Both the position numbers and the translations under genes were made by a program. The notes below the pieces were generated by a model. The model did no database searches. It worked only from the letters and a program-made list of their open reading frames with translations, and was not told where the DNA came from. This document shows, piece by piece, positions 33,322 through 42,005 of a stretch of 64,000 nt of DNA; the first letter of the stretch is position 1; each line of letters begins with the position of its first letter. Source of the stretch: Melittangium boletus DSM 14713 (lineage in GTDB: Bacteria; Myxococcota; Myxococcia; Myxococcales; Myxococcaceae); NCBI RefSeq assembly GCF_002305855.1, contig NZ_CP022163.1, positions 5,766,292-5,830,291 of the forward strand, read 5' to 3'.

Positions 33322-34158
33322 TTACCGCGACACGTTGAGCTTCACGTCTCCAGACAGCGAGTAGGGGATGCGCACCCGCGGGCCGGTGAGCTCGCCCGCG
33401 ACCGTATACGGCAGCGTCCCCTTGGCGATGAGCGCCCGCACACCCTGGCCCCACGTCTCCTTCGTCACCGCCACCTCCAGGGGATACACCCCGGTGGCCG
33501 CCGCGTCCACGGTGTCGTGCTTGCCGCTCTGGCCCGCGTCCAGCTTCCGGCCCTGGATGCTCAAGTCCCAGGTGAGCCCGTCCAGCCGCAGCGCGAAGGG
33601 GTTGGGGTTCTCCACGCCCAGGCGCATCACCAGGTCCACCTGCTCGTCCGAGTAGCGCGCGCCCTCCATGGACACCACCTTGACCCGGGGCAGCCGGGGG
33701 CCGCGCACCTGCCGCGACGCGGCGAAGGGCAGCGTCTGGAGGGCGTCTCCCGCGCGCACCGTCAGCGTGCCCCGCAGGGCGACGAGCACCGAGCCGCCCT
33801 TCTGGCTCAGCTCCGCCAGCTCCTCCGAGGAGCCCACGTAGGTGGCCTTGGCCTGGAAGGAGAAGGGCGTGGCGGCGCCCGCGGCCAGGGCCACGTTCAG
33901 TGGCGCCGAGCCCTGCTTCACCACCTGTCCATTGGACACGAACTCGTAGTCGGCCTTCTCCAGCACGGCGGAGCCGGGGCTCGTGAGCTGGCCCGAGTAG
34001 CGCAGCTCCAGGTCGATGAGTCCCTGGTCGCTGACGCTCGTCTCCTCGGCGGCGAGCGAGAGTGGACCCACGGGCACGGGGGGTGGAGAGGTGGCACACC
34101 CGGTGAGCCAGGCGGCGAGCGTCAAGAGGTGGACGGTGGCACGCGGTGCGAGGCGCAT
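33322..34158 (-). CDS. LEA type 2 (WHy-domain) lipoprotein
   Basis: 278 residues from ATG 34158; codons upstream to 34875 are antisense to another gene. Lipobox LTGC gives Cys21. Two beta-sandwich repeats of the LEA14/WHy type are visible: residues about 40-150 (LIDLELRYSG, FEFVSNG-like) and about 165-275 (VDLVMRLGVENPNPFALRLDGLTWDLSIQG, the clearest WHy signature). Such proteins are linked to desiccation or membrane stress. Translation is coupled to aat, which begins at the next base. Confidence 0.75.
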   Translation of the reverse strand: MRLAPRATVHLLTLAAWLTGCATSPPPVPVGPLSLAAEETSVSDQGLIDLELRYSGQLTSPGSAVLEKADYEFVSNGQVVKQGSAPLNVALAAGAATPFSFQAKATYVGSSEELAELSQKGGSVLVALRGTLTVRAGDALQTLPFAASRQVRGPRLPRVKVVSMEGARYSDEQVDLVMRLGVENPNPFALRLDGLTWDLSIQGRKLDAGQSGKHDTVDAAATGVYPLEVAVTKETWGQGVRALIAKGTLPYTVAGELTGPRVRIPYSLSGDVKLNVSR

Positions 34159-34224
34159 GCGCGGCAGCCTGCGGCGCGCGGCGGCTGCCCTCAAGCGGAT
34201 TTGCGGTACACTGTTGACTACACC

Positions 34225-34878
34225 GTGGCCCTCGCTCGCCCCAACCTCAACAAGGCCCTGCGCGCCCTGATTCGCGACATCGCCGCGAAGATGCCCGAGT
34301 TCGCCCACGTGAAGGCCAGCCGCATCCTGGTGGTGGCGGGGGAGGCGCGGCGGGCCTCGCGCGGCACGGTGAAGCCCCTGTGTTTCCGGGGAGGCCGCAG
34401 CACGGACCGCTCCGGACGCCGCAAGCCCATCATCCGGCTCAAGGGCAAGCGGATGCTCTACTGCATCACCTTGCGGCCGCTCTTCTTCCGGGCCTCCACG
34501 CCCCGGGGCCGCATCCAGACGGTGATGCACGAGCTCTTCCACATGTCGCGGCGCTTCGACGGCACGCTGCACGCGGGGCGGCGGCACTCGGTGCTGGGCA
34601 AGGAGTTCTCCGTCCGCTTCAAGCCCCTGGTCACCCGCTACCTGCGGCAGTGCCCTCCCGAGCTGCTCGTGGCCTTCGCGCACTCGGGGGAGATCCGGGT
34701 GTTGCAGTGGCTCGAGCGGCCCGGCCCCGCCTACGTTCCCGGCACCCCCAAGGTGCGCAAGGTGTACACCGAGGAGCAGCTCTACCTGGGGGTCTCCCGC
34801 ATGGTGACGCGTCCCTCCGCCGCCCGGCTCGCCAAGGCGCGGCGCAAGGAGCGCGTGGAGAAGGCGCGGGTGCACTGA
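34225..34878 (+). CDS. Putative metal-dependent peptidase (HExxH)
   Basis: 217 residues from a GTG at 34225; the frame is open further upstream, but that part is antisense to the lipoprotein gene. The motif MHELFHMSRRFDG contains HELFH, a zincin-type HExxH, followed by a His-rich segment (HAGRRHSVLG) that may supply the third ligand. A basic N-terminal region and a Lys/Arg-rich C-terminus suggest nucleic-acid contact, as in SprT-like proteins. No signal peptide. Exact family not identified. Confidence 0.6.
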   Translation: MALARPNLNKALRALIRDIAAKMPEFAHVKASRILVVAGEARRASRGTVKPLCFRGGRSTDRSGRRKPIIRLKGKRMLYCITLRPLFFRASTPRGRIQTVMHELFHMSRRFDGTLHAGRRHSVLGKEFSVRFKPLVTRYLRQCPPELLVAFAHSGEIRVLQWLERPGPAYVPGTPKVRKVYTEEQLYLGVSRMVTRPSAARLAKARRKERVEKARVH

Positions 34879-34906
34879 GCTCCGGCGTGGGGCTCTGGTG
34901 GGGGGC

Positions 34907-35251
34907 TCAGTTGAGGTAGCGCGGACGGGGTGGGGTGGGGGGCGCCTCCGGCTGGGCGTGCATCATCTCCAGGCCCTGGCGCGTGAGCAGGAAGCGCACC
35001 GTGCCCGAGCCCCGCTCGGTTTCGATCTCCGCCTCGAAGGCGGGCCCGGAGATGCTGCCCATCTGCACGTCCTTGCGCAGGTTGCGCACCGTGCCGGTGA
35101 GCAGGTCGCCCGCCACGCGCTGCTCGGCATCGCCGCGCCGGTAGAGCTCGAACGCCGCCTGGTGCAGGGTCATGGCCAGCGTGGGCGTCAGCGGCTGCGA
35201 GCTGAACAGGACCGAGATGAGGACCCAATAGGGAGGGGACTGTTCCGCCAT
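34907..35251 (-). CDS. Hypothetical protein, 114 aa
   Basis: Start taken at ATG 35251 (Met-Ala-Glu-Gln-Ser). One moderately hydrophobic stretch near the N-terminus (YWVLISVLFSSQPLTPTLA), then a mixed alpha/beta segment ending with a Pro-rich tail. No family recognised. It converges with the HExxH gene. Confidence 0.5.
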   Translation of the reverse strand: MAEQSPPYWVLISVLFSSQPLTPTLAMTLHQAAFELYRRGDAEQRVAGDLLTGTVRNLRKDVQMGSISGPAFEAEIETERGSGTVRFLLTRQGLEMMHAQPEAPPTPPRPRYLN

Positions 35252-35408
35252 CCGCGGCACTCTAGCCGCACGGCGCCATGCTCCCCACTCGTTTCCATCC
35301 GGAGTTCGCCGGACCTGACACACCGCGGCGGAAGGGGGCCCGCTCGCCTGCCGGGAGGAAAGGCAGTAGAGCCCTTTTCCGCCTCATCTCTTTTGTCTGG
35401 AGGACCCG

Positions 35409-36674
35409 ATGCTCAAGAAGAAGGCGCTTGGCGGAGTGCTGTCCCTGTCGTGGGCCCTGGCGTTGGCGAGCGCGCCGGCCGCGTTCGCGGGGCCGCTGGA
35501 TGGCAACAGCGGCGATGTGATGTTGCAGGGCTTCCACTGGACGTCGTACCAGACCTCGCCGTGGTGGGGGATTGTCCAGGGCAAGGCCTCGGACATCGGC
35601 GCCAGTGGCTTCTCCATGGTGTGGCTGCCGCCCTCGAGCGACGCCGCCTCCAACGAGGGCTATCTGCCCCGGCGGCTGGAGGTGCTCGACAGCCGCTACG
35701 GCACGGAGGCCCAGCTCAAGTCGGCCATTGGCGCGCTGCACACCTATGGCGTGAAGGCCATCGCGGACATCGTCGTCAACCACCGCGTGGGGACGAGCAA
35801 CTGGGCGGACTTCACCCAGCCCACGTGGGGCTCGTGGGCGGTGACGAGCGGAGATGAGTGGACGGGCGCCACCGGCGCCGCGGACACGGGGGATGGCTAC
35901 GGCGCCGCGCGTGACCTGGACCACACGAACACCACCGTCCAGAGCGGCCTCACCACCTGGATGAACAACCTCAAGTCGAAGACGGGCTACGACGGCTGGC
36001 GCTACGACTACGTGAAGGGCTACGCGGGCAGGTACGTGGGCCAGTACAACTCCGCCACGGTGCCCTACTTCTCCGTGGGCGAGCTGTGGACGGACCTGAA
36101 CCTCGACAACCCCAACCCCCACCGCCAGTTGCTGATGAACTGGATCGACGCCGCCGGGGGCAAGTCGGCCGCGTTCGACTTCACCACCAAGGGGCTCCTG
36201 CAGCAGGCCGTGCAGTACAACCAGTTCTGGCGGCTCAAGGACAGCGAGGGCAAGCCCGCGGGCGCCATCGGCTGGTGGGCGGCCAAGTCCGTCACTTTCA
36301 TCGACAACCACGACACCGGGCCGAGCACGGGTGGAATCAGCCAGAACCACTGGCCCTTCCCCAGTGACAAGGTGATGCAGGGCTACGCCTATATCCTCAC
36401 CCACCCGGGTGTGCCGTGCGTCTATTGGGTGCACTTCTATGACTGGGGCCACAAGGCGGCCATCACGAAGCTGATGTCCATCCGCAAGGCCAAGGGCATC
36501 CACTCGTCCTCGGCCGTGAGCATCCAGGTGGCGGATACCTCCCGGTACGCCGCCCTCATCACCGGCTCCAAGGGCACGGTGGCGATGAAGATCGGCCCCG
36601 GGGACTGGTCGCCCTCGGGCACGGGCTGGACGCTGGAGACGTCCGGCACCAACTACGCCGTGTGGTCGAAGTAG
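35409..36674 (+). CDS. Secreted alpha-amylase (GH13)
   Basis: 421 residues, ATG preceded by CTGGAGGA. Signal peptide LSLSWALALASAPAAFA. A compact GH13 barrel of the plant/bacterial short type: VMLQGFHWTS at the N-terminus, IADIVVNHR, GWRYDYVKGY (nucleophile Asp200), SVGELW (acid/base Glu225), FIDNHDTG (Asp302). It ends with a small beta domain (GDWSPSGTGWTLETSG). No starch-binding domain follows. It hydrolyses external alpha-1,4-glucans. A hairpin terminator follows. Confidence 0.92.
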   Translation: MLKKKALGGVLSLSWALALASAPAAFAGPLDGNSGDVMLQGFHWTSYQTSPWWGIVQGKASDIGASGFSMVWLPPSSDAASNEGYLPRRLEVLDSRYGTEAQLKSAIGALHTYGVKAIADIVVNHRVGTSNWADFTQPTWGSWAVTSGDEWTGATGAADTGDGYGAARDLDHTNTTVQSGLTTWMNNLKSKTGYDGWRYDYVKGYAGRYVGQYNSATVPYFSVGELWTDLNLDNPNPHRQLLMNWIDAAGGKSAAFDFTTKGLLQQAVQYNQFWRLKDSEGKPAGAIGWWAAKSVTFIDNHDTGPSTGGISQNHWPFPSDKVMQGYAYILTHPGVPCVYWVHFYDWGHKAAITKLMSIRKAKGIHSSSAVSIQVADTSRYAALITGSKGTVAMKIGPGDWSPSGTGWTLETSGTNYAVWSK

Positions 36675-36694
36675 GAGGGGGGAATGGAGGCCGG

Positions 36695-36721
36695 AGCACC
36701 CGTGGTAGCGTGGCGGGTGCT
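36695..36721 (+). terminator. Hairpin after the amylase gene
   Basis: AGCACCCG (36695-36702) pairs with CGGGTGCT (36714-36721). No clear T-run. Confidence 0.5.
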
Positions 36722-36748
36722 TCGATGCATCGAGGAGAGCCGCGCACC

Positions 36749-37396
36749 ATGGCGATGATCCAGTTCACCCGCAACTACACCGACCGCTCCAACGACTACG
36801 GCTTCCAGTTCGAGTTCTTCTGCGACAAGTGCGGCAACGGGCACATGTCGCCCTTCATCGCCAACAAGGCGGGTCTGGCCTCGGGCCTGCTCAAGGCGGC
36901 GGGCTCGTTCTTCGGGGGCTCCCTGTCGCGAGTGGCCTACGCGGGGGATCACGTGAAGGACGCCCTGCGCGGCGGCGCGTGGGACGAGGCCTACGGCCAG
37001 GCGGTGGGGGAGGCCAAGCAGCACTTCAAGCACTGCACGCGCTGTGGCCGCTGGGTGTGCCCCCAGGTGTGTTGGAACGAGGCGCGGAGCTTGTGCGAGG
37101 CATGCGCCCCGGACCTCCAGGAAGAGGCCGTCCACATCCAGGCCAATGTGGCCGTGGAGCAGGCCTGGAGGAAGGCGCGGCAGGTGGATCAGGTGGCGTC
37201 CCTGGACATGAAGGCCCCGCGCTCGGTGGCGTCCTCGGTCTGTCCCCACTGCCAGGCCCGCGTCGACGGCGGGAAGTTCTGCGGTGAGTGCGGCAAGCCG
37301 CTCGCGGCGGCCAAGGCGCACTGCACGCAGTGCGGGGGAGAGATGAAGCCCCAGGCGCGCTTCTGCTCCGATTGCGGCACGGCCCGGGGCGGATAG
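36749..37396 (+). CDS. Zinc-ribbon protein, function unknown
   Basis: 215 residues from ATG 36749 (GAGGAGAG upstream; an ATG at 36725 is possible). CDKC near residue 20 and CTRC near 85 with further Cys pairs (CPQVC, CEAC) form an N-terminal zinc-binding domain. The C-terminus has two clear zinc ribbons, CPHC...CGECGKPL and CTQC...CSDCG. A Gly-rich segment (GLLKAAGSFFGGSLSRVA) lies between. Regulators or scaffolds of this type are common; no specific role can be assigned. It converges on the AAA ATPase gene, with four bases between the stops. Confidence 0.7.
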   Translation: MAMIQFTRNYTDRSNDYGFQFEFFCDKCGNGHMSPFIANKAGLASGLLKAAGSFFGGSLSRVAYAGDHVKDALRGGAWDEAYGQAVGEAKQHFKHCTRCGRWVCPQVCWNEARSLCEACAPDLQEEAVHIQANVAVEQAWRKARQVDQVASLDMKAPRSVASSVCPHCQARVDGGKFCGECGKPLAAAKAHCTQCGGEMKPQARFCSDCGTARGG

Positions 37397-37400
37397 GCGT

Positions 37401-38657
37401 CTACTTGCGCTTGGGGCGGGCCGGAGCGCGCGCCGCCGGCTTGCCCGGCTTCTTCCGCGCGGACGTGGCCGGCTCGCGGCGCTTCGGGGCACCGCCCACG
37501 GGCTTGCCCTTGCGATCGAAGAACGCGTCCAGCAGCTCGCTGCCCGTGAGGAACGAGGGCGTCGAGGGCGCGGGGGACACGTAGACGTGGCCGTGCTCGT
37601 CCTGACGGAGCACGAACACCTCGTCCTGCTCCAGGCCCGGCAACAGCATGGCCGAGTGCGTGGTGGCGATGAACTGGAGCCGGGGGAAGACGGACTTGAG
37701 CGTGGCGATGAGCGACGTCTGCCAGTGCGGATGCAGGTGCAGATCCAGCTCGTCCACCAGCACCAGGCCCTCCATGCGATCCGGCGGCACGGGCTTGCCC
37801 GCCTCCAGGAGCACGTGGCCGATGAGATCCGCCAGCCAGGCGATCGCCCCCTGGTAGCCACGCGACAGCCACGTGGCGGGCAGCTTCACGCGCTGGCCTC
37901 CCAGGTTGAACTCGAAGCGGTGGGCTTCCAGCAGATCCTGCCGGGTGCGCACGATGCCGTGGCTCTGCAGCTCCAGGTCCACCACGCCGGGCAGCAGGTT
38001 GCCCTGCAGGAGCACCTGCTTGAGCAGCCGCGTATAGGCCTTGGCCTGGGCCGCCTCGAAGACGTCCGCGAAGCCCGTGGCGATGAGCCCCCCTTGGTCG
38101 AAGAGGTTCGCCATGCGCTGCTTGAGTGGATCCGACAGGCCCTCCGCGTAGATGGAGTGCGGGCGGGGCAGGGTGCGCGCCGTGCCGTAGCCCGCGACGA
38201 ACCAGCCCGGCAACTGCGTGCGCCGCGCCTCGCGGATGGGATCGAACACCTGCGTGTGCTCGACGCCCACGTAGCGCGAGCTGCCCACCAGCTCACGCCA
38301 GGTGCTCTTGGCCGCGATGGAGCTGCGCAGGTACGGAGGCAGCGAGTGCCGGGTGTCCAGCCCCGGGTAGGTGCGCGTCTTGTGGCCCTCGGTGCCGAAG
38401 GTGAACTCGGCGCCGATGAGCATCAGCTCGGTCGCGGGCTGGCGCCGGTCCGGCAGGCTCGTGACGTCCGCGAGCTCGCTGCCCAGCGAGGAACCGCTCG
38501 CCGCGAGCGCGATGGCCTGGAGGATGGCTGTCTTGCATAACCCATTCTCCCCCACGAAGACGGTCCACGGCCGGACCTCTCCGTCCGAACGGGTGAAGGA
38601 GAGTTCGACCTCTCGCAGGAGTTTGAGGTTCTGGAGGGTGAGGCTGCGCAGGTACAT
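37401..38657 (-). CDS. AAA-family ATPase (AAA_15/AAA_21, SMC/ABC-like) with altered Walker A
   Basis: 418 residues. The N-terminus MYLRSLTLQNLKLLREVELSF is typical of RecF/OLD-like single-chain ATPases. Walker A reads GENGLCKTA, where most relatives have Gly before Lys. LSRGYQGAIAWLADL is signature-like, LVLVDELDLHLHP is Walker B, and ATTHSAMLL the H-loop. No TOPRIM nuclease domain follows; the Lys/Arg/Pro tail (about 380-418) looks disordered. Related ATPases work in phage defence, usually with a nuclease partner, but none lies beside it here. A 16-bp palindrome lies just before the start codon. Confidence 0.8.
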   Translation of the reverse strand: MYLRSLTLQNLKLLREVELSFTRSDGEVRPWTVFVGENGLCKTAILQAIALAASGSSLGSELADVTSLPDRRQPATELMLIGAEFTFGTEGHKTRTYPGLDTRHSLPPYLRSSIAAKSTWRELVGSSRYVGVEHTQVFDPIREARRTQLPGWFVAGYGTARTLPRPHSIYAEGLSDPLKQRMANLFDQGGLIATGFADVFEAAQAKAYTRLLKQVLLQGNLLPGVVDLELQSHGIVRTRQDLLEAHRFEFNLGGQRVKLPATWLSRGYQGAIAWLADLIGHVLLEAGKPVPPDRMEGLVLVDELDLHLHPHWQTSLIATLKSVFPRLQFIATTHSAMLLPGLEQDEVFVLRQDEHGHVYVSPAPSTPSFLTGSELLDAFFDRKGKPVGGAPKRREPATSARKKPGKPAARAPARPKRK

Positions 38658-38669
38658 GCCCGCCTAACA

Positions 38670-38685
38670 TACCCACTTGTGGGTA
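38670..38685. promoter_or_regulatory. 16-bp palindrome before the AAA ATPase gene
   Basis: TACCCAC-TT-GTGGGTA, perfect 7-bp arms, 13 bases upstream of the ATPase ATG and directly downstream of the stop at 38687. It could be an operator for the ATPase gene or part of a terminator. Confidence 0.45.
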
Positions 38686-38686
38686 A

Positions 38687-41038
38687 TTAAGGGACCTCAT
38701 TGTCAACTGAGATGTCCACCTCGGTGGTTGTCCCAGCGCGCGGGGCGACCTGTGCGACCCCTCGCGCGCCATCCACCGTGCGCACCACCAGTGTGGCCGG
38801 GCCGGCGGGGACGTCTCGCATCTCGAAGCGCTCGCCGGGGAATTCCCAGGGGCCCGGGGGCTGGGCGAGCGGTTCATGGCGATCCGCATCGAAGGTGAGG
38901 GTGAAGCCCTGGACGGGCCTTCCCTGGCGCACCACCCGGCCCCGGAGCGTGGCCCCGGGTTCCAGCTTCACGCCCACTCCCTCGGTGCCTGGCCTCACGC
39001 CCGATACCCGGCCCCGGCGCCCTCCATTGAAGGCATGGACCCGGAGTCGTTCCGTGTCTTGGCTTCCGACGGGGAGGTCGATGTGGAAGTGGCCCTCTTC
39101 GTCCGCGAGGCTCACCCCCAGCAGGGAGGACTCCTGGCCCTCGGCGTACAACAGGGCGATGGCTCCCGGAGAGGGCTGACCATCCGGTTCGAGGACGACG
39201 CCTCCGACGGAGCCCGTGTGGGGCTCCTCGTCCCAGGTCAACTCGACCCGGGTCGTCTCGCCCGCCCGCACCTGGACCCGCTCGATCCGCGCCGCGGGTC
39301 GGAAGGCCCAGAGCCCCATCACGTAGGTCCCCGGAGGGAGCTCCATCCGGAAGGTGCCCCCCGGGTCCACCGGCGCGCCCGACCGCTCCCCCCAGCCCGG
39401 GCCGCCCCCCTCGGTGCGATGGGCCGTCGCTTCCAAGGGCGCCTCGGGGAGGCGGCCCCGGACCACGCCCTCCACGATGCCCGTTTCCTCCAGGGTGAAG
39501 TCCACCCGCGCCGTGCCGGACTCGCTCACCTCCGCTGGGCGGATGATGCCCTGGGTCGCTCCCTCCCGGCGGGCGATGAGCCGCTGATAGCCTGGCTTCA
39601 GGCCCTCGAGTTGGTAGTGACCCTCGGCGTCGGTCCGTGCCTCGACGGGAGACGTTTCCAGCACGTCGGTGCTCGGGGCGGTGAGCACCCGGGCGCTCAC
39701 CACCGGCCTGCCTTCCGTGTCCCGGACCCAGCCCTCCACCCGGCCGGTGCTCGCGAGCACGACGTCGAGCGGAAAGCGCTCCGTCGCGTCCACCGTCACC
39801 CCGCGCCGGAGCACGGATGAGAAGCCCGGCGCGCCCACCACCACGTCATAGGCCCCCGGCGCGAGTCCGCTCACGGAGAAGCGTCCCTCGCCGTCCGTCG
39901 ACGCGCGGCCCAGGTCTCCATTGCCGCCGAGCGGGCTGATGTCCACGTGGGCGTCCGCCACGGGTGCTCCCGTGGCCCGCGCCCACACGCGCCCCTCGAG
40001 GACCGCTCCGGGTCCGAGCTGGAGCCGCACCCCGCGCACCGTCCTGCCCGCGCTCACGACGAGGGGCTCTCGCAGCGCCGCCGCCTCCTCGCCCCGCCGC
40101 GCCGTCACGGTGTAGGTGCCCGCTTCCACCTCTCCGGAGAAGCCGCCGCCCTCGCCCGTGGTGAGTTGCTGCGCCGTCTTTCCACTCACCAGCACCTCGG
40201 CGCCCGTGGCCGGAGCGCCTCGCGCGTCCACGACGAAGCCCTCGATGACGCCCGCCAGGCGCAGCGCCACCTCCAGGGGCTCCGTGCTGGGCACCTTCAC
40301 CCGGTGCAGCACCGTCCGCGCGTAGCCAGGGGTGCGCGCCTCCAGCTGGTAGGTGCCCGGGGCGAGCCCGTCCACGCGGAAGTTTCCTCGGGTGTCGCTC
40401 GAGGCATGGACGCACTCCTCGTCGGGCGCGTCGGGTGTGAGCCATGCCGCCAGCTCCGGCGCTCGCGGCGTGAGGACGAGCTGCACCAGGGGCAGGGGCT
40501 CCTTCGTCCCGTGCACCACCGTGCGGCCCTCGAGCGTCAGGCCCGGCTCCAGGCGCAGCTCGATGCGCGTGCGCGCCTCGCCCAGGGGCCGCACCACGTG
40601 GCGCAGCAGGGGCGCATGGCCGTCCGCGCGCACCGACACCAGGTAGTTGCCGGGCCCGGCCGCGAGCTGGACACGTCCCTGCCCATCCGTGCGGCCCTCC
40701 CCCATCCGCCGCCAGGAGAACTCCCCGAGGTTCGGGTCCCTCGCGCCCCGCCAGTACAGCCGCGCCTGGGCGCCCGGTACCGGCCGCTCACCCGCGAGCA
40801 GCCGCACCTCCAGGATTCCGTCCGCCTCGGAGAGTGCCCGCTCCGGAGCCGATGCGGGGGTCGGCCCGGTGCGCTCTCGCGAGCCGGGGAGCGGAGGCTC
40901 CGAGGCTCCGGGCACGGGTTCTCCACGTTGGACGCGGAGGGCGTCCTCTCCCGTGCCGGGCTCCACCAGACGCCAGACCCCCAGGAGCGCGAGCGCCAGG
41001 GCCCCGAGGATCGCCACCGCGATGAGCCGTCCGCGCAT
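38687..41038 (-). CDS. Membrane-anchored carboxypeptidase-regulatory-repeat protein
   Basis: 783 residues from ATG 41038, preferred over the GTG at 41047 because AAAGG lies 7 bases before it. A single N-terminal membrane segment (LIAVAILGALALALLGVW) anchors a periplasmic or surface domain. At least seven CarboxypepD_reg-like beta repeats follow, each with a Gly-x-Tyr-x-Leu or similar core (for example GLAPGTYQLEARTPGY, GLAPGAYDVVVGAPGF, GLKPGYQRLIARREG). The family is abundant in myxobacteria and is thought to serve adhesion or cell-surface structure. Confidence 0.8.
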   Translation of the reverse strand: MRGRLIAVAILGALALALLGVWRLVEPGTGEDALRVQRGEPVPGASEPPLPGSRERTGPTPASAPERALSEADGILEVRLLAGERPVPGAQARLYWRGARDPNLGEFSWRRMGEGRTDGQGRVQLAAGPGNYLVSVRADGHAPLLRHVVRPLGEARTRIELRLEPGLTLEGRTVVHGTKEPLPLVQLVLTPRAPELAAWLTPDAPDEECVHASSDTRGNFRVDGLAPGTYQLEARTPGYARTVLHRVKVPSTEPLEVALRLAGVIEGFVVDARGAPATGAEVLVSGKTAQQLTTGEGGGFSGEVEAGTYTVTARRGEEAAALREPLVVSAGRTVRGVRLQLGPGAVLEGRVWARATGAPVADAHVDISPLGGNGDLGRASTDGEGRFSVSGLAPGAYDVVVGAPGFSSVLRRGVTVDATERFPLDVVLASTGRVEGWVRDTEGRPVVSARVLTAPSTDVLETSPVEARTDAEGHYQLEGLKPGYQRLIARREGATQGIIRPAEVSESGTARVDFTLEETGIVEGVVRGRLPEAPLEATAHRTEGGGPGWGERSGAPVDPGGTFRMELPPGTYVMGLWAFRPAARIERVQVRAGETTRVELTWDEEPHTGSVGGVVLEPDGQPSPGAIALLYAEGQESSLLGVSLADEEGHFHIDLPVGSQDTERLRVHAFNGGRRGRVSGVRPGTEGVGVKLEPGATLRGRVVRQGRPVQGFTLTFDADRHEPLAQPPGPWEFPGERFEMRDVPAGPATLVVRTVDGARGVAQVAPRAGTTTEVDISVDNEVP

Positions 41039-41179
41039 CAGGTGCACCTTTCCATGCTCGCTTCACTCATTGGAACTCATAAGGTTGTCTCACGCAACCC
41101 GATGCCGCGATGTGTCGGAACCCTATGGGATAAAGACAAGAAATACGTTAAAGAGCCGACTTTCTACTGGGGAGTATGT

Positions 41180-41968
41180 ATGCGTTTGCGTTCTTCTGTC
41201 GTCGTGGGTGTGCTGTCCGTGAGTCTTTTGTCCACCTCCGCCCTGGCCCGTTCGGGGGGCATCACGGGGGTCTCGGGTCAGGCGGGGACGACCTGCACCA
41301 GGTGCCATGCGGAAGGCGCCACCAAGCCTACCGTGGAGTTCTCCGGCCCCACGACGGTGACGGCGGGCTCGGTCAATCAGTATGCATTCATCATCCGCGG
41401 GGGTCCGGGAATCATCGGTGGCACCAACCTGGCAGCGGGTGACGCGTCCGCCCTGCTCGACATCCTCAATCCCGTGGGTGACGCTCTCAAGAAGTCAGGG
41501 GTCGAGTTGACCCAGACCGCCGCCAAGGTTTTCGACACCGCGGGCGCGGTCCCCGAGCTGCGCTTCGACTTCTCCCTGACGGCGCCCACCACGGAGGGAA
41601 GCTTCACCCTCTACGGCGCGGGCAATTCGGCCAACGGCGACAGTGGCAGGAATGGGGACGGCGTGGCGGCCGCGACGCTGGCGGTGACGGTGCTCGCCCA
41701 GACGGGCTCGGACGCGGGCACGGAGCCGGAGACGGACGCGGGCACGGAGCCAGAGACGGACGCGGGCACGGGGAACGGCACCGACGCCGGTACCCAGGTG
41801 GACGCGGGCACGGGGGGCGAGACGGACGCTGGTCCGGGTGGGGTAACGGACCCCGGAGTGGGAGGAGATGATGAAGGAGGTGGTTGCTCTTCCACCGGCG
41901 GAGCGCCGATGCTCCTGTTCGCGCTGAGCGTCGCGGGCTTGATCCGGCTGCGCCGCCGCGGCGTCTGA
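41180..41968 (+). CDS. MYXO-CTERM-anchored protein with a CxxCH motif
   Basis: 262 residues from ATG 41180 with GGGGAG upstream. Signal peptide (VVVGVLSVSLLSTSALA). CTRCH at residues 39-43 is a possible haem c or metal site close to the mature N-terminus. A beta-rich domain with NGDSGRNGDG loops follows, then an Asp/Ala/Gly/Thr-rich repeat (DAGTEPET and variants, about 180-225). It ends with a Gly-Cys-Ser-Ser motif, a hydrophobic helix and RLRRRG, the MYXO-CTERM sorting tail. It resembles what I know as the MXAN_6652 family. First gene of a plus-strand run. Confidence 0.75.
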   Translation: MRLRSSVVVGVLSVSLLSTSALARSGGITGVSGQAGTTCTRCHAEGATKPTVEFSGPTTVTAGSVNQYAFIIRGGPGIIGGTNLAAGDASALLDILNPVGDALKKSGVELTQTAAKVFDTAGAVPELRFDFSLTAPTTEGSFTLYGAGNSANGDSGRNGDGVAAATLAVTVLAQTGSDAGTEPETDAGTEPETDAGTGNGTDAGTQVDAGTGGETDAGPGGVTDPGVGGDDEGGGCSSTGGAPMLLFALSVAGLIRLRRRGV

Positions 41969-42005
41969 TTCTTCGTTCCTGGCCCGCACCGACACCGAGT
42001 CTTTC

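Noticed and set aside
32701..34224. Upstream part of a 725-codon plus-strand frame
   Set aside because: Antisense to aat and the LEA lipoprotein; the real gene in this frame starts near 34225.
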